A stretch of DNA of 64,000 bases from Monomorium pharaonis (GCF_013373865.1 NC_050476.1:20039686-20103685); one strand, 5' to 3'. Counted from the first letter of the stretch, positions 1 to 13,000 are shown. The notes: generated by a model from the sequence alone, not told the origin. Translations and numbers: made by a program.

Positions 1-70
1 AAGTCAAGCAGCATTGGGCATGGTTAGTACTTGGATGGGTGACCACTTAGGAATACCATGTGCTGTTAAC
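1..70 (+). pseudogene. 5S rRNA 3' fragment (5S-like, truncated by window edge)
   Basis: The first 70 bases align by eye with the 3' half of an arthropod 5S rRNA gene. They cover the internal control region (AAGTCAAGCAGCATTGGGCA, then GGTTAGTACTTGGATGGG) and the distal stem ending in GTGCTGTTAAC. A run of eight T follows immediately, as expected for an RNA polymerase III terminator. The 5' half lies outside the window. Compared with the usual insect 5S sequence, several differences replace CpG by TG or CA (for example CATTGGGCATGG where CGTCGGGCGCGG is usual). This points to a diverged, possibly inactive copy rather than a working gene. It could also be the head of a 5S-derived SINE, but no LINE-like tail is evident after the T-run. 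Confidence 0.75.
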
Positions 71-2967
71 ATTTTTTTTGTTACTTTAAACTATAGTAGT
101 TATTGAAATAAACTTTTTTTTAATATGCAAAAAAAGTTTAATTAATATTTTTAATTTGACTTGACAAATAAAATGTCATTGATATTATATAACACATTAT
201 CAGCAGAGATTTAAACATATTTATTTAAATAGTAAATATATATGTATATGTACATAAATTTTTATTAAATTTTAATCAAATGTTTGAATAATAATTTTCA
301 GTAATTATATTAATAGTCAAACATAATAGCAATGCGATTACCAAACAATTATTAATATTAAATTTTGAATATTATTAATCAAATATATAGATATAATTAA
401 CTAAACATTTCCTTCAAATTATTTTACCAAAGGTTATTTAATTATTATTGTTAAATTTTTTTTAGTGTGTACACGTTGTATATTGCAACACTTTCTGCAA
501 TCTGTATTTTTTATATATGACAAGAAAATAACGTAATTTTTTTATTTATTTTTAAATTTTTTAAATTTAATAATCAAACTTTAATGAACAAAAACGTCTA
601 ATAAACAGTAAATAAATAATTTGAAAAATTTTAATGCAATGTACATTAATCATCCTAATGAGCGCGACAAAGAAATTTTAGTTTTATGTTTTCAGTTTCA
701 TTATATGTATATCCAATTTTCTTGTCCTGTGAACCATTTACAAATGTTTACACGTCGCATTAGAATGTTAGACTCTTTTCTTATTGAATAGAATGTAGGT
801 GTCATAAAGAAGCAAGTTGTCACGTTCCGGAATCTTTAGAAGGGCGTAAAAAGGGGTCGTCACAAAGGTTTTGTGTCCCCGGGTAGCTCGGGTACTCTAT
901 ACATTTTACAAACGCCACACAAGTTGAACCTTAGGAATCAGATTGTTCAGTCCTCGACTTCCTTCTCTACGACTTGTGATGGATGAAACCAATCGGTCAG
1001 GGAGCGAATGACCTAGGAACACTAAATGAAACGGTGGAGTCCATGACCGCGAGTAGTTCAAGGATTCCCGTAACTTTTCGGAATCTAAATTACACCTTGT
1101 TATTTAATCTCCTGTTAATGAATGGCCCGGGATGGCTGGATTAATAATGAGCGAATGAATCAGAAGTTGCACGACAAGATTGTTGCATTTTAAAGGCTTT
1201 TTATGAACAAATATAGTGTGTTGTTAACTATGTGGTTGTAGAACTTTTTTGCGGATAAAAAGAGATTTTTTTAATGTATAATTTATTTTTTCGTATATTT
1301 TCTTTTTATTGGAATTACGTTATTTAATCTTAATAAATAATAACAAGTAATAATAATTTAGTTATAGTGTGTATCACGTTTTACTGGGAGTTTAAAATTT
1401 CAATAAATACTTTTTTGATTAAATACTCTTACAAATCTGTTCGGTTTTGTAGTATCAACAGTTATTTTTTCTCTACTATTTTTGCTATTTGACATTTAAC
1501 AAATTGAGACACAACTTATTTTTAAATTATTTAAAAACAAAACTTTTGCTTATTTGCTAAATCTAAATTGAAGTTAATCTGTATTGGTGGAAATGGACAT
1601 AAGTATATCAAAATACGTTTATTGCATAAAGATTTTAGAAATCAGAACTTCAAAATTCCAATAGGAAATTCTTTCATTCATCGCATAGCTCGGTTACATA
1701 CGATTTTCTCTTTCAGTTAATACAAAATCCTACCGAATCTCCGAACATACGAAAATATCTCGCATCGGATAAGATCGCGTCTTTCCGATCTTAAAATCTG
1801 AGAAAATGTCGTCCGGGTCGCCTCTAATGCGATTCAATTCGGCATTCCGGCATAGGTATAGAATTTCTCAGGATAAAGGGTCGCTGTGTCGCCGAAAGGG
1901 AAAGAGGTGATGGTGACCGGCACGATCGCCTCTCGAAAAAACAATTCCCGCGCCAACCCCTTCGCCGTGATTAATGTATGCAAAGATAGCGCGTTCGGGA
2001 CCGAACTCACGTATTAGTTTTCAGGAAGAGATGGGCGAGGAGACGAGCGCTCGCGCGAGCGGGACGAACGGAGGAGAAAATAAAATGCTCACACTCGGCC
2101 CGTTCATTATAAATGCCCCTGTGTGTCTATTGTCGAGGCGCGCTAGATGTGTTCTTGTAAACTCTTTCAAGGGGGTAGCAGGGAAACAGACTCCGTAGGG
2201 CGCCGCCGCTCCCTCACGACGTGAATCAGGTCCGATTTTTCGGAGCCGGACGATAGATGCGGTTCACCGATAAGGATTATATGTGCGCCTATTTTTTTCG
2301 GGTCGACGATCGTAAGCCTGCGCTTACTGACATGATCCCTATAATAGTCGGAGAATTCACCTTTAATTTGGCCGATCAAAATTAGACAGCCGCATTTAAC
2401 TCTAAATACATGATATCTTGATGTTCCACTTCGAGCCTTGAGTTTGGTTTTAATCTTTTCACGCATAATATTTTATTTTATTAGACTGTATCATTGCATT
2501 ACGTTGTGTTTAAAAAAAAGCACATTTTTAATAAAATACGCTGAGAAAAATGTGTAAATTGCATACTAAATTAATTACTTGAAAAGACAATTTTACATTT
2601 TTAAAATTTGCTACATTTTTTTAAAGTTTAATATTTATTAAACATCTCCAATTTTACTTTAACTTCTCTCACGACTGCTCGAATTGCTCTCTTTGCAGTG
2701 GCTTATCACTAGATTAAAAATCATCTTCAATCGTTTATTTAACTTCATCTTTAATTTCGTCTTGGAAAGTGCTTCTCCGTTTCCTGAAAAACTTTCGAGC
2801 TCCAACTTTTCAAAGTCGGCCGACGCTCGCTGATCAAGTTGCCATCCGGAATCAAGCACAATCTCACTCCGTGAGATTGATTAATTGAGGGTTACGGAGT
2901 TCAGAGCGTTAAGTAGTTCACCGAAATCTTCCTCCTGGGTTCTTAACATCGGCAGCAACGATGGCAC

Positions 2968-3005
2968 GAGAGAGAGAGAGAGAGAGGGGGGGAGGGGGGG
3001 GAGGA
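2968..3005. repeat. (GA)n microsatellite with adjoining G-rich tract
   Basis: A pure GA dinucleotide run passes directly into a G-rich tract interrupted by single A bases. It creates artificial charged (RERERE) or proline/serine-rich open frames on the two strands. Confidence 0.85.
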
Positions 3006-6000
3006 ATCGAGTTGGCCTCGGGCGGAGGACAAGGGAAAAAAAATACGAGAAAAGCCGGGGAAGAATGCGACCTCAGCCAGTTACCGCTTTTTCGTGTCAA
3101 AACACGACGCTAATGTATCATTAAAGAAACGCCTCCCCTAACAAAGCGCCGACTACAGAAGACACCTCATAATCGATCGGCTTACGTTTTTTTTTTTCGG
3201 CTTGTCCCTCGCCGGATTTAGGCCGTCTTTAACGACGGGTTACAACCGTTGTAACTTACAATTTATTTATATAGATCAGACTTCGCGTTAGGAAAATTTA
3301 TCTAGCGAGACTCGCACGCCGAGTAGCTTTTCGAGTGATCTTTTAATATTGATAATATTGCAACGGATACATTTCACGCAGCAAAATTGCTGCCCCGAAT
3401 AAAGCTGGTTGTCATACTAGATTGGTGGTTAAACAGCTTATAACTCAATCAATATTTGACAGGGCATTCTCTTCTTCACACTGTATTACTGATTATTTAT
3501 ATTAGTAATATTAATTTGTCATATAATTTTGTATCAACTTTTTCGGTTGACTATATTAATTACATATCAATTCAATGCCGATATATTTTATTGTTTAAAT
3601 CTTTTTATCTTTTTTGTTTTTTTAGTTTTCAACATTACCAATTACGATTTCGAAGTTCCTTCAAAAAACAATAATGCGAAAATTATAAAGAAATTGCATT
3701 AGAAAGAAAAAAGTTGCATCTTATTATAATGTAAGGAACTTAAAAATATTCTTCTTAATTTCTCAGTTATAAGTCTTGACGTGAAAAGTGCTTTCATGTG
3801 GCAAAGGTGCGGCATCCTTTCCCTAGAAAGACGAAAATGTTTTTCGTAATGATGACATCTGCTGACGCGTCGCCATATTTTTACAATCTCGAGAAGACAG
3901 CGCTGTGTTAACGTGCAAGTATTATCTGGAAAGTGCAACGATCAATAAGGTTTCGAGATAATTCATGCGCGGATGGGTTAAGATATTAAATAAGTGAGAT
4001 GGGCGCACACTTCGCGGAGGCAGGGTTTGGCAGCCAAGGGGTTAAATGACAAATTGATGCGCCGTTAAATTGGAGGGCGAGGCAATGCAGGTAGATGCAG
4101 TCGGAGATACACACTCGTAATTTCTAGGTACACCCGGCCCGCTCGAACTCGGACCCCGCCGAATTTGCGTTGCCCCAGGCCGTGAACGTTGTACGTCGCA
4201 GTTTCTAAATTAGGTTCAACTCGCGCTGATTGGACACCGGCGCGCGGAGGAGAGCGAGAGCGAGTTTCTCGGCCGATTTCTCTCTCTGTCTCTCTTTCTC
4301 TTTCGCGTGGATCAATCGACGATTTATCGTAGCCCGATCGACGATTATTAAAGTCAAGTGCGTCTGAGATCATGTAGCATGCATCCGCGGCGATTTGCAT
4401 GTTACTAACCACCCACCTTGTTTGTACGCTCGCCATGCTTGGCTCTTCGAGCTGTTAACGTTGATTTATCATTTCGCACTGCGTGCAGTATTTAATCCAT
4501 TTATCCTTTCGTTGGTATATTTATTAAAGGGTAACGATTTTGCAGAAAGTGCAGTTTTTCTTTCGATTTTTTTCCGCTTAAAAATCTTACTTTGTAATCA
4601 TGAATTGGCAATGAGTATAGATTCTAGTTAATTATAACTTTGATCTAAAAATGATACGAATAGAAGGTTTTTTGATAAAGTATGAAAATTTTGATTATCG
4701 TAAACTAGCTCGTTTATGCAGATTAAGTAAATCAAGTTAATCGTGTCCGTCAGCACTTTAATAATTTTCATTGATCATTTACTTGTACGAGACTTTATCG
4801 CCGTTCGATCAGCGATTATTGAAATCAAGTACGTGCGCACCTTGAAAATTATCCTGCTACATGTTGTTAAATTACGCACTAAACCGCGTGAGATTTTGCA
4901 AGTACAAAAATATCCAGCACAAAAAAGGAAAGAACGGGTTTTCATATTTTATTTAATTAAAGCACACCGGCGTTATATAACATCAATGTTTACTATCACA
5001 GCATAAGTAAATTATTTATCGTATAAATTAATAGATTACAAAATAAATGACATAAGAATGGAGAAATCATATTTTTTATTACATAAAATAATTGGGTAAT
5101 ATAACAATAATTATAAATCAGTATGTGCTTAATAAAGTATATATATGTATAATCAAAGTGAAAATTTTACATTTGTTATTTTAAATTTTAGTTTTATTTA
5201 AAATAACACATTTTTTTAATGTAATTTTTTAAAAAATTTCTCTTTCTCTTTCTCAATTTGTTTAAATTCTGGCTTAATGTTATTACGTGAGAAAAAACTT
5301 TACAGCAATTTGGTACAATCATCTCCTACTTTTTTGTAGTCGCGACACATAATGAAAAAAATTTACTACACTTGTCAACAAACTTTTAAACTCGTATTAG
5401 TGATTTTTAATCATATACTTTAATTTTCGTAATTCCAATGAATCATTGTTCTAATTATTATAACGAATTCTGCAATCTATCGAGAAATTTTATAATTTTG
5501 TTTCATTTTCTTTTTATATCAAACAAAACACGGAAAATTGCGAGATAATCCTCGACACTCTTACTTTTTGAGAAGAGACTAAGAAGAATGGAACGAGTTG
5601 ATCCCATTAAATTCATATGTACGTTAAAACCCTAATGAAAACTGCGTTATACAGAGTGTAAAATATCCGGCCAAGAGGAGACGACGACACTGTAGTCTCA
5701 TGAAACGCAGTCGGTTTCATCATCATGATGTTCTTAGGGTCAGTGGTGTCGGTTAATCCTAATTACCGCTAACTAAAGATTCTATGTGTACAGGGTGTCT
5801 CATGTTCGCCTCCTTTCATCTATTGGTTTTCTTTTAGAACAAAATTGTTTTTAAAGTATCTCGAAGGAGCTTTTGTAAATAAATTTAAATACTTGTCATT
5901 TAATTCACGATATTTTATTTTTCTTATAGAGAAAGAATAGTTAAACAATATGCTTTTGTGCGAAAACAAGAAGCCTATTTGTTTAGATATAGACAAATTA

Positions 6001-7253
6001 ATTTGTAGGTGATTAATGTGCTTTTAAATAATTTACGAGTGCTCGAGCAATTGTTCAATTATACCTCTAAAATGAATTAACATATAAACGGTATCGTTAA
6101 TTCTTTGACCGGCCTGTACGCGCCTTAATGCGTTCGGCGAATTCATCGCGGGTGTCCCTTATCCCATCAACGCGCGAAAGCAAAAAGCGCAAATAATACG
6201 AGCGAAGCGGATGATCGTCGATGACACTTTCTCTCGCAACAAGTGATTCAGAATCACGGGGAGAGAATTAATGGGCGACAATAAGATAATTGGCATGTGT
6301 ATACGATAAATCATAGCATTTGAAGAGATATCAATTAAGAAACTCGCATTAGAAGGAAAAGTCAATTTCTGTCAATTCTAGATGTGACTTTAAGAGAGAT
6401 TTATCTAAATGTAATGCTGTTATACCGAAATGTATCACAATGGGATCGCGAATTATTATTATTAAGAAATTGCAATAAATCTCTCTTGCAAAGAGTAGAT
6501 TAAGTTTCGCGATGAACATAAATTGACAACATTTAATGCACAAGCCAATCGCTTTTTCATGGCTAAAATGGAAATGACGTTAAAGAGTAAGCGCATTCTA
6601 AGATATTCGCGTCAATTTTATCATGTGATGTTTCTATGGTATTCCTCAAGATACAAACTACTTCTTATCTGTCGGAATGCAGTATGAATTTCCTGCACTT
6701 CTTTCTTTTGCACGCTTTTGAATTAATTTTAGATAGAACTGAGCGATACGCGCAAGGAAGGATCTAATTAAGGGCGACCTGAATCACGGCTACTCGATTC
6801 ATCGAAGATCTCGTGTTGGAATCGTATTCCAATTATTTACACATTCTTTACAGCTATCATTTGCGTGCGCGCCGTCTTTTTTTATTTTCTGTTATATAAT
6901 GTATAAAAACAATACGACATACCTCTTCAATATATATAAAACTATAAATTTAAAGATATTGCGGAACAATTTTTTATATTAATATTATTCGTTATATTTA
7001 ATAATACACTGTTAAAATCGTATATAATATCGAATTACATTCAATTTTTTAATTATGCCTGTCACTATTGCTGTTACTTAGTGTGTCGTTAATTTAATTA
7101 AAACATTGAGAATTTAAACAATTTAAACATAAGACATGTATTAAACTTAGGATTTAGTTAATTTACTAAGTGTATATATTAAATTGAATCAGATGAGTAA
7201 GGTATATTGTTAGATAGGTTTATGCTAAGAAAAATGTTCTTAAATAACCGTTA

Positions 7254-7280
7254 GTTAATAGCATTTCTAATGCTATTAAC
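7254..7280. repeat. Small perfect hairpin (12-bp arms)
   Basis: The arms GTTAATAGCATT and AATGCTATTAAC are exact reverse complements separated by TCT. The surrounding DNA is AT-rich. No function is apparent. Confidence 0.6.
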
Positions 7281-8536
7281 AAAAAGTACTTTTAAATCTG
7301 CAATTATGTAATCATTCTTTACTTTTTAAATATCATTTTAATATCAATTGCACTTTAATTAATTTTTAAAATTGTATTTTGATCGTACATTTTGTATTAA
7401 TAAATTACTAACTTTTTGTATTTTTTAAAATGTTATGAAAAATCTTTACGCTTATTTTCGACTTTTTATACACAGAAATTGAATTTGCCTTAGAATTTGA
7501 ATGGCAATCTGTATTATTTGTATTAAAATCATATTTTTGTTCTTGAGTTAAGATAAATGTCTAAATAAGACAGAATGTGAAAAACCATGGAAATGGAGGG
7601 GGGGGGGGGAGCATATACGGACGTAAGTGAAAGTTATATGTTTTGGCAGGGGAGGGAATGCTGTGCTCCCCATGTTATGATAGGATCGTAAAGTCTCGAC
7701 ATTAGTCCGCATGCTTCGCCACTGAAGATGATATTAAAATGCAAAACTACTATCTTGTGTAAGATCTACCCTCGATGAAAGTCGCGGCGTTATCTTCTAC
7801 CTGCTTTAATCTCTCGAATATGTTTTTACCAAAGAAGGAAACCCGCATGAAAATCGCAGATTGATATCATCAGAAGAATTCCTCACAAATGATACTGAGA
7901 ATAGCTTAATTAAATAATTAAATGAACAATGAATTTAAGACTGAAAGAAAAATCAGCAATTAAGAATAATAAAATTTATAATTATTAATTGGTATAATTT
8001 AATTTATAAATATAATTATATAAATACAAAAATATATAAATATTATAAATTGTTTGTTTTATTTTCATTTACAACATGTAAAGTATGAATAACAGTCTTG
8101 GGAATATTATTATTATTTTTAAAAAATGTGATGATGTGCATTTGTAATTTAATTGCTCACGATGACAGAATTGTATTTGAAACAAAATACTTTATGTACA
8201 TTTTCTGACAAGAACGAAATAATGGACATTTCGTAAATCTAGATATCCATAATGGATCTTCGCCGTTCGAACGCCGTTGACATTGATTCAATATACAGCC
8301 CGTGTATAAAATGTGCAAGCCTGTCGCGATACTTAATGTCGATGCCGTGTTTGATAGATTATTTTACGGAATAAGCCTCTTAGCACATTTTCGATCGTAT
8401 ACTCGACTTCCGAGACATGTCAAGACATCGACAATCCATCCTAAGAGTACAGATAGCAATTCTGCTAAAATAATACTGAAATAATAAGGTTCTTCCTCCC
8501 TTAAACGATTAAACAAATCTTTTCTTAGTAACAATT

Positions 8537-8656
8537 TCTCTAAATCTCTTAGAGTGAAAATATTGCTACTATAATTTTTCGAGTGATTTAGAGTTAAAAT
8601 TTACTCTAATAGAATAAATTTTTATGGCAATATCTTCACTCTAAGAAATTTAGGGA
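8537..8656. mobile_element. Fold-back (MITE-like) element
   Basis: The left arm at 8537-8566 and the right arm at 8627-8656 are reverse complements over 30 bases with three differences. Both contain the core CTTAGAGTGAA or its complement. The 60-base middle is AT-rich and itself near-palindromic around GAGTTAAAATTTACTC. There is no coding capacity. The structure fits a short non-autonomous inverted-repeat element. Target-site duplications were not recognisable by eye. Confidence 0.5.
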
Positions 8657-8899
8657 GATAAGATTAATCTTCTTGGAGGATGTTATGCAATGTTCTCCTA
8701 AAAATTAAAAATGCAATGTACTAATAGTACACTAAGAACTTTTGTACATTTATTTTATCGAATGGCATGCGACAAGCGAAAGAGCGGCTTTCTCTTTCGC
8801 GGATTATCCTTCGTGCAGAATACGGACCTCCCGTTCGTTCATTCACCAAACTTTCCGCGCCGAAACTCGGTCGGGCCTATTGAACCGCGACTCATTGTA

Positions 8900-9600
8900 A
8901 TGTGTAAATTTATTCCGTTGAGGTGTGATGATGGCCGCGTGTAAATCGCTCATGGACTGCGTTGCCGCCTCCGCGTATGTTACGTACCCGCCCAGGTATG
9001 ATCGCATCGCCTCTCTCGGCGTCCACGTCGATGGCGAACGCGCTGCGGATACGCTTCATTTTTCTTTCTTTTTTCGCGCGCGCGCGTCTCTCACCAGGCC
9101 GAAAGGGAATAATTTCGATAGGTCGGCCGGGTGAGAGAGAGAGGTGTAAGAGAGAGGCGCGGTGAGAAGCTTTGCGTGTCCCGTCACGTCTCTCAAAGAA
9201 TTCGACGCCGTTTATTCGTTCTCTTCGGCGTTGGCTCGCGCGGCGGCATGGCACTCGCGCTCGCTCGCACGCTCGGAAGAAGAAACCGCACTTGGGTGGC
9301 GCACGCGAGGCCGGGAAGACCGAGATACTCTTTGTTCATTGCACTGCCGCGGTCTTGCGGCAGCGTGGGGTTATTAACGTAACAATTCAGCGGCCTGAAT
9401 GCGGGGCAGTTAACGGGGTTACGTTTAACGCGGGCCGGCTGCTGAATCCTGTCTTATGAAATTAGAGGACCGGTAACATTAAATTACCGGGGTTTTCGAG
9501 GTATTTGACTGGCATCTCTCGCGCTAATGGGATCGGGAATTATTTTAGACAGTAATTGGAGGTGATTGGGAGGGAAATCAAGCGTTCTTTTATTTTCAAC
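8900..9600. other. CpG-rich island, candidate regulatory or first-exon region
   Basis: This block is much richer in G, C and CpG than its flanks and contains GCGCGCGCG-type runs near 9077. Open frames of 60-114 codons occur on both strands here, as expected where TA-containing stop codons are scarce, and none resembles a protein family I recognise. The right part (about 9460-9590) is less GC-rich but looks complex and non-repetitive, with homeodomain-type TAAT cores. A regulatory element or the promoter of an unseen gene is possible. This is inference from composition only. Confidence 0.35.
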
Positions 9601-11130
9601 TGCACACCTTTATATATTTTTATTACAAGCTTACGCTGCTGATGAATATGCTCTCTAAATCTCGAAGAGTAAAACGTCACTCTAAAAGAATTAAAACTTA
9701 GCTTGTGCGCAATTATTAAAGTGATTTGCCGGTCTAATAAAAATAAAAAGTTACTCTCGTAAGAGTTCTATTTTATTCTATATATGTAAATTAACTTTAA
9801 CTCTTATAACAAACCACTTGAATAACTGCACAAGTTTTTCACTTCGAAGGAAAGAGGGATATTTGAATTATCGTGTTCTAATTACCTTTTAAATCGCAGC
9901 CCGTAAGCGATTAGATTCGTCATGACAATCGATGTTCGTTACTGCCATAATACCCATTTGCTGGCACGTAGTAATTATCACAATCGAGATACTCGCGGAC
10001 AAACTCAATCATCTGTGCGCTCACCCACCTAGAGCATTCTTAACCACCCGGAAGCGAATAGCATATTTTTACCACTATATTCCTTCCACGTTAGTTGTAA
10101 CTATGTACAAGGTGTCCCGCGAGTGTTGCGGACTTTTCCTTCGACAACATAGGTATTTTAAGTCAAGGAACTTGATGTTTTTGTTTATCTCGGAAGAAAA
10201 ATGTTCTGTTTCCACTTCATCGTGCCAGATATGCAATAATTATTTACGAAATTTATACCCTTAATTATCTGTTAACGATGTTAAATTATTCCGCGTGACG
10301 TTTCAAGAGTATTGTGCTTTTAATGTAATCAACCCAATTTATTCTGTTGTTTTTCTACTTGTTTGGAGACTATTTAGAAGGCACTGCACTTCATTATGGC
10401 CCCTCTCATGAGAAAATGCGCAATATCCGAGACACCTCGTATACAAGTAGCCTCCGAGCGAGAAAGATCTTCAATATCGCAATCGTGAGCACGGGAGATG
10501 GTGTTAATGCGGACCCCCGTGGTTAACGTGGACCCCGCCGGGGTAATGCTTCGGCGAGGCACTGAAATCCGGTTCAGTGGCTTCTTCATACATAACTCCT
10601 GCCATTTTGTATCGTTTTTATTAAATTTTTAGAGGACGAAGTAATAATGTAACGCTCCCCCCCCCCCTCTTCACCGCAGTGACACGTCCACCCCCATACC
10701 GTATGTAACTTTCGATTTCATCTCAATTTCTGTAGGCACGATGAATCTCGCAATTTAATAACATAAGTTAAAGAGGATTTATAAAGAAACAGTGCAGTTT
10801 GGCTTGAAATTAATGTAGTCAGTGTATCTTTAAAGACAATACATTGTCAAGGAAGATATTCAATAATTCTACTGTAATTACAAGATTCAATTAATTTCGG
10901 ATATAGAAATTCTCTTTAGGTATTTTAAGAAGATTCAGATGCCAAGAATCTTTCGAGAATTTGTGTAAAATATTTTTTTGTTATCTTGGATAGGCGGAGC
11001 ATATCTCTCATATTTCGTTTTAGAGTGAAGGCAAGAACATTAACGGGAGACTCATCGTGTTCGGTATTCTTCAGTCGAAAATCTTCATTGTTATCATTAT
11101 CGTATCATTTTTTAGGCACACCTCAGGCCA
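9601..11130. other. Non-coding, mixed composition
   Basis: Apart from the fold-back element, this part holds no supported gene. A C-tract lies near 10658-10668, and a GC-richer pocket with a CACTGAA...TTCAGTG hairpin lies near 10560-10582. At 10104-10130 there is a TGTACAAGGTGTCCCGC sequence that resembles the terminal motifs of some interspersed elements, but no element boundary can be defined. Confidence 0.45.
9702..9834. mobile_element. Second fold-back element related to the one at 8.5 kb
   Basis: The left arm 9702-9728 (starting CTTGTGCGCAATTATTAAAG) and the right arm 9810-9834 (ending AATAACTGCACAAG) are imperfect reverse complements. The middle is AT-rich and holds a smaller inverted pair around ACTCTCGTAAGAGT. 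Just to the left, at 9652-9680, there is a close match to the arm of the 8537-8656 element (shared TCTCTAAATCTC, then AGAGT and AAAA). The two loci therefore appear to carry the same repeat family. Confidence 0.45.
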
Positions 11131-11870
11131 CGCCGTTAGATAACAATGCACACACATTCCGCAACTCGCGCCGACGTCGAAGTTATTAGCGAGAGAAGAA
11201 GCGTTTTTTTTTTCCCCCGTCTTTTTGTCCGCGGGCGTTTATCGTGCAGACGTCGCATACCGCGGCCACAGAAGACATGGTAGCCGGGGGAGTTCCTGGC
11301 TTTCCCCCTGCGCAACAATGTCCGTCGTCGAGTATAGTCAGGAGCAGCCAAGCAGTTTCTCTCTCTCTCTCTCTTTCTTTCTCTTTTTGCCTCCCTTTAT
11401 CCCGCAGCAACCTCGTGTGCCTCGCAACTTTTCTCGCCGTCACATGATTTTTCTCGGTCGCCTCTTCCGTCGGTTATCTGAGGTCACGGCGCACACGTCG
11501 CTTCCAGGCGGGAGCGGCGGCTGAGGTCCGGCGAGCTGTCGGCACCGTTAGCGATGCGTAAAATCCGACACCGCAATCCGAGATAGTCGCCGTCACGACC
11601 GAGATCGGTGACGATGTACTAGTAGGAGAGGGAAAAATGAACAAAAAAAAAACAGCTAGAAAAACGGGGGATTCGTAGAATTCGGATCTTCGTGTATCGC
11701 CTCCGTTTCGGGCGCCGGAAGTGGCGCGTCGCCGCGCCGACGCGGATCTGCCGACGAAATCCGAGATGTCGATGGGTTCTTGGATATGTTGTGTCCGCCC
11801 GCGGATGTAAATCCGATACCTCGATAGAGGAAATTTATTGATACTACTCGGGAGCTGAAGTAATGTCACG
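11130..11870. other. CpG-rich island with CT microsatellite
   Basis: This is a GC- and CpG-rich block with open frames on both strands (for example 11474-11869 minus and 11225-11524 plus). Their peptides are low-complexity serine/arginine/proline or leucine-rich and match nothing I recognise. A (CT)n tract occupies 11358-11389. Composition suggests a promoter-like or regulatory island, but no splice-supported exon could be assembled. Confidence 0.35.
11358..11389. repeat. (CT)n microsatellite
   Basis: CT dinucleotides grade into CTTT units. The tract is responsible for the serine/leucine-rich frames that cross it. Confidence 0.85.
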
Positions 11871-12925
11871 ATCCACTTTTACTAAACTATAGTGAATTAG
11901 TTTACTAATAGGACGCACAGCCCGCCACGATAGCACGTTTATAATACTATATTTATAACGTACGATTTACAAATCACGTATAGCTGATAACCTCCATATA
12001 TGTAGTTAATAAAAAAAAATTTTGCAGAGAAAATGTATTATTAAGAATTAAAAAACCGACAAGTATTTTCAGCAATACAACAATACTTCTTATATAGATT
12101 AAATAAAATAAAGTAATAGCAATTAGTACATGAGATCGACTATTATATTGAAATATTATAATACATAATGATTAATAAGCGATGATAATAATACTGATGT
12201 CGGTAGCGATGATAAAAAAAAAAGTGAAAGCAATAACTGAAGAAATCGGAATTTAAAAAATTAAAGGAATGATGGTGTAATATCACCGGTATCATAAATT
12301 CCGTAATAAGAAAGGAAAAAAATAGTTCTAGGTATCTATTTCATAATATATGACGTACTATCGTATATATAACCGACATAAAAGCGGATAATGAAGATGA
12401 TTAAATCGTTTACCAAGCGGTTGCCTGCTATCCAGAAAGGCATTGCAGAGTGCATTGCGTAATGATCGACAGCTGCAAAATACTAAATACTACTTACCGT
12501 TTGGAGAAAAGTAGAAAAATCACGATTAATAAAGAATTAATGAGTTGCGATTGGTACTGATGACATAATATAAAGCAGGCCAGTATCCATAATTCAGTAT
12601 ACGTAGCATATAAGATTTTATTACTACAATTTCCTTGAAGAGCAATAATTTCGATTAAATGTCATAATCTCTTAACTACCTGCGCAAAATACAAGAAGAT
12701 GTATAGGTTTATCTGTTTGTATTCGGCATTGTTTTTAGGAAATCAAGGTTTTAAGAAAAGAGAAGATTATTAATATAAATTACGAAAATAGGAAAGTTTT
12801 AGATTAATTATATCTCTTATTTTTAAGATATTTATTAAATTTTGTTAAAAAGTTAAAAAATTAATTGCTGCACTTATTCGTACTGCTTCTTAAAAAAATT
12901 ACCGAAATGTGACATCCGTTTTTCG

Positions 12926-12958
12926 GTACTGGATTGGTACTGCGCCAGTATCCAGTAC
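12926..12958. repeat. Hairpin with 8- and 5-bp stem segments
   Basis: The strands GTACTGGA..TACTG and CAGTA..TCCAGTAC pair around a CGC loop, with a four-base bulge on the left side. Short CCAGTATC motifs recur nearby at about 12583 and 12970. Function unknown. Confidence 0.5.
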
Positions 12959-13000
12959 TTTTTGCCAGTATGAGACACCAGCCTGGGTAAGAAAATAATA

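Larger units (their letters stand above)
71..8900. other. AT-rich non-coding stretch
   Basis: No coding exon can be supported here. The stretch is mostly AT-rich, with moderately GC-rich islands at about 830-1180, 1740-2470, 2880-3130 and 3950-4440. A GA microsatellite runs into a G-rich tract at 2968-3005, a G-tract lies at 7598-7609, and a 12-bp-arm hairpin with a 3-base loop lies at 7254-7280. The open frame at 4065-4436 (minus) owes its RERERE-like run to a CT microsatellite and resembles no family I know. The frame at 2167-2466 (minus) is likewise unrecognised. Confidence 0.6.

Noticed and set aside
4065..4436. 123-codon minus-strand frame with an RERERE-like tract
   Set aside because: The charged tract comes from a CT microsatellite, and the rest resembles no protein.
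8910..9459. Several 60-114-codon frames on both strands
   Set aside because: Overlapping frames in a GC-rich island without domain similarity, explained by composition.
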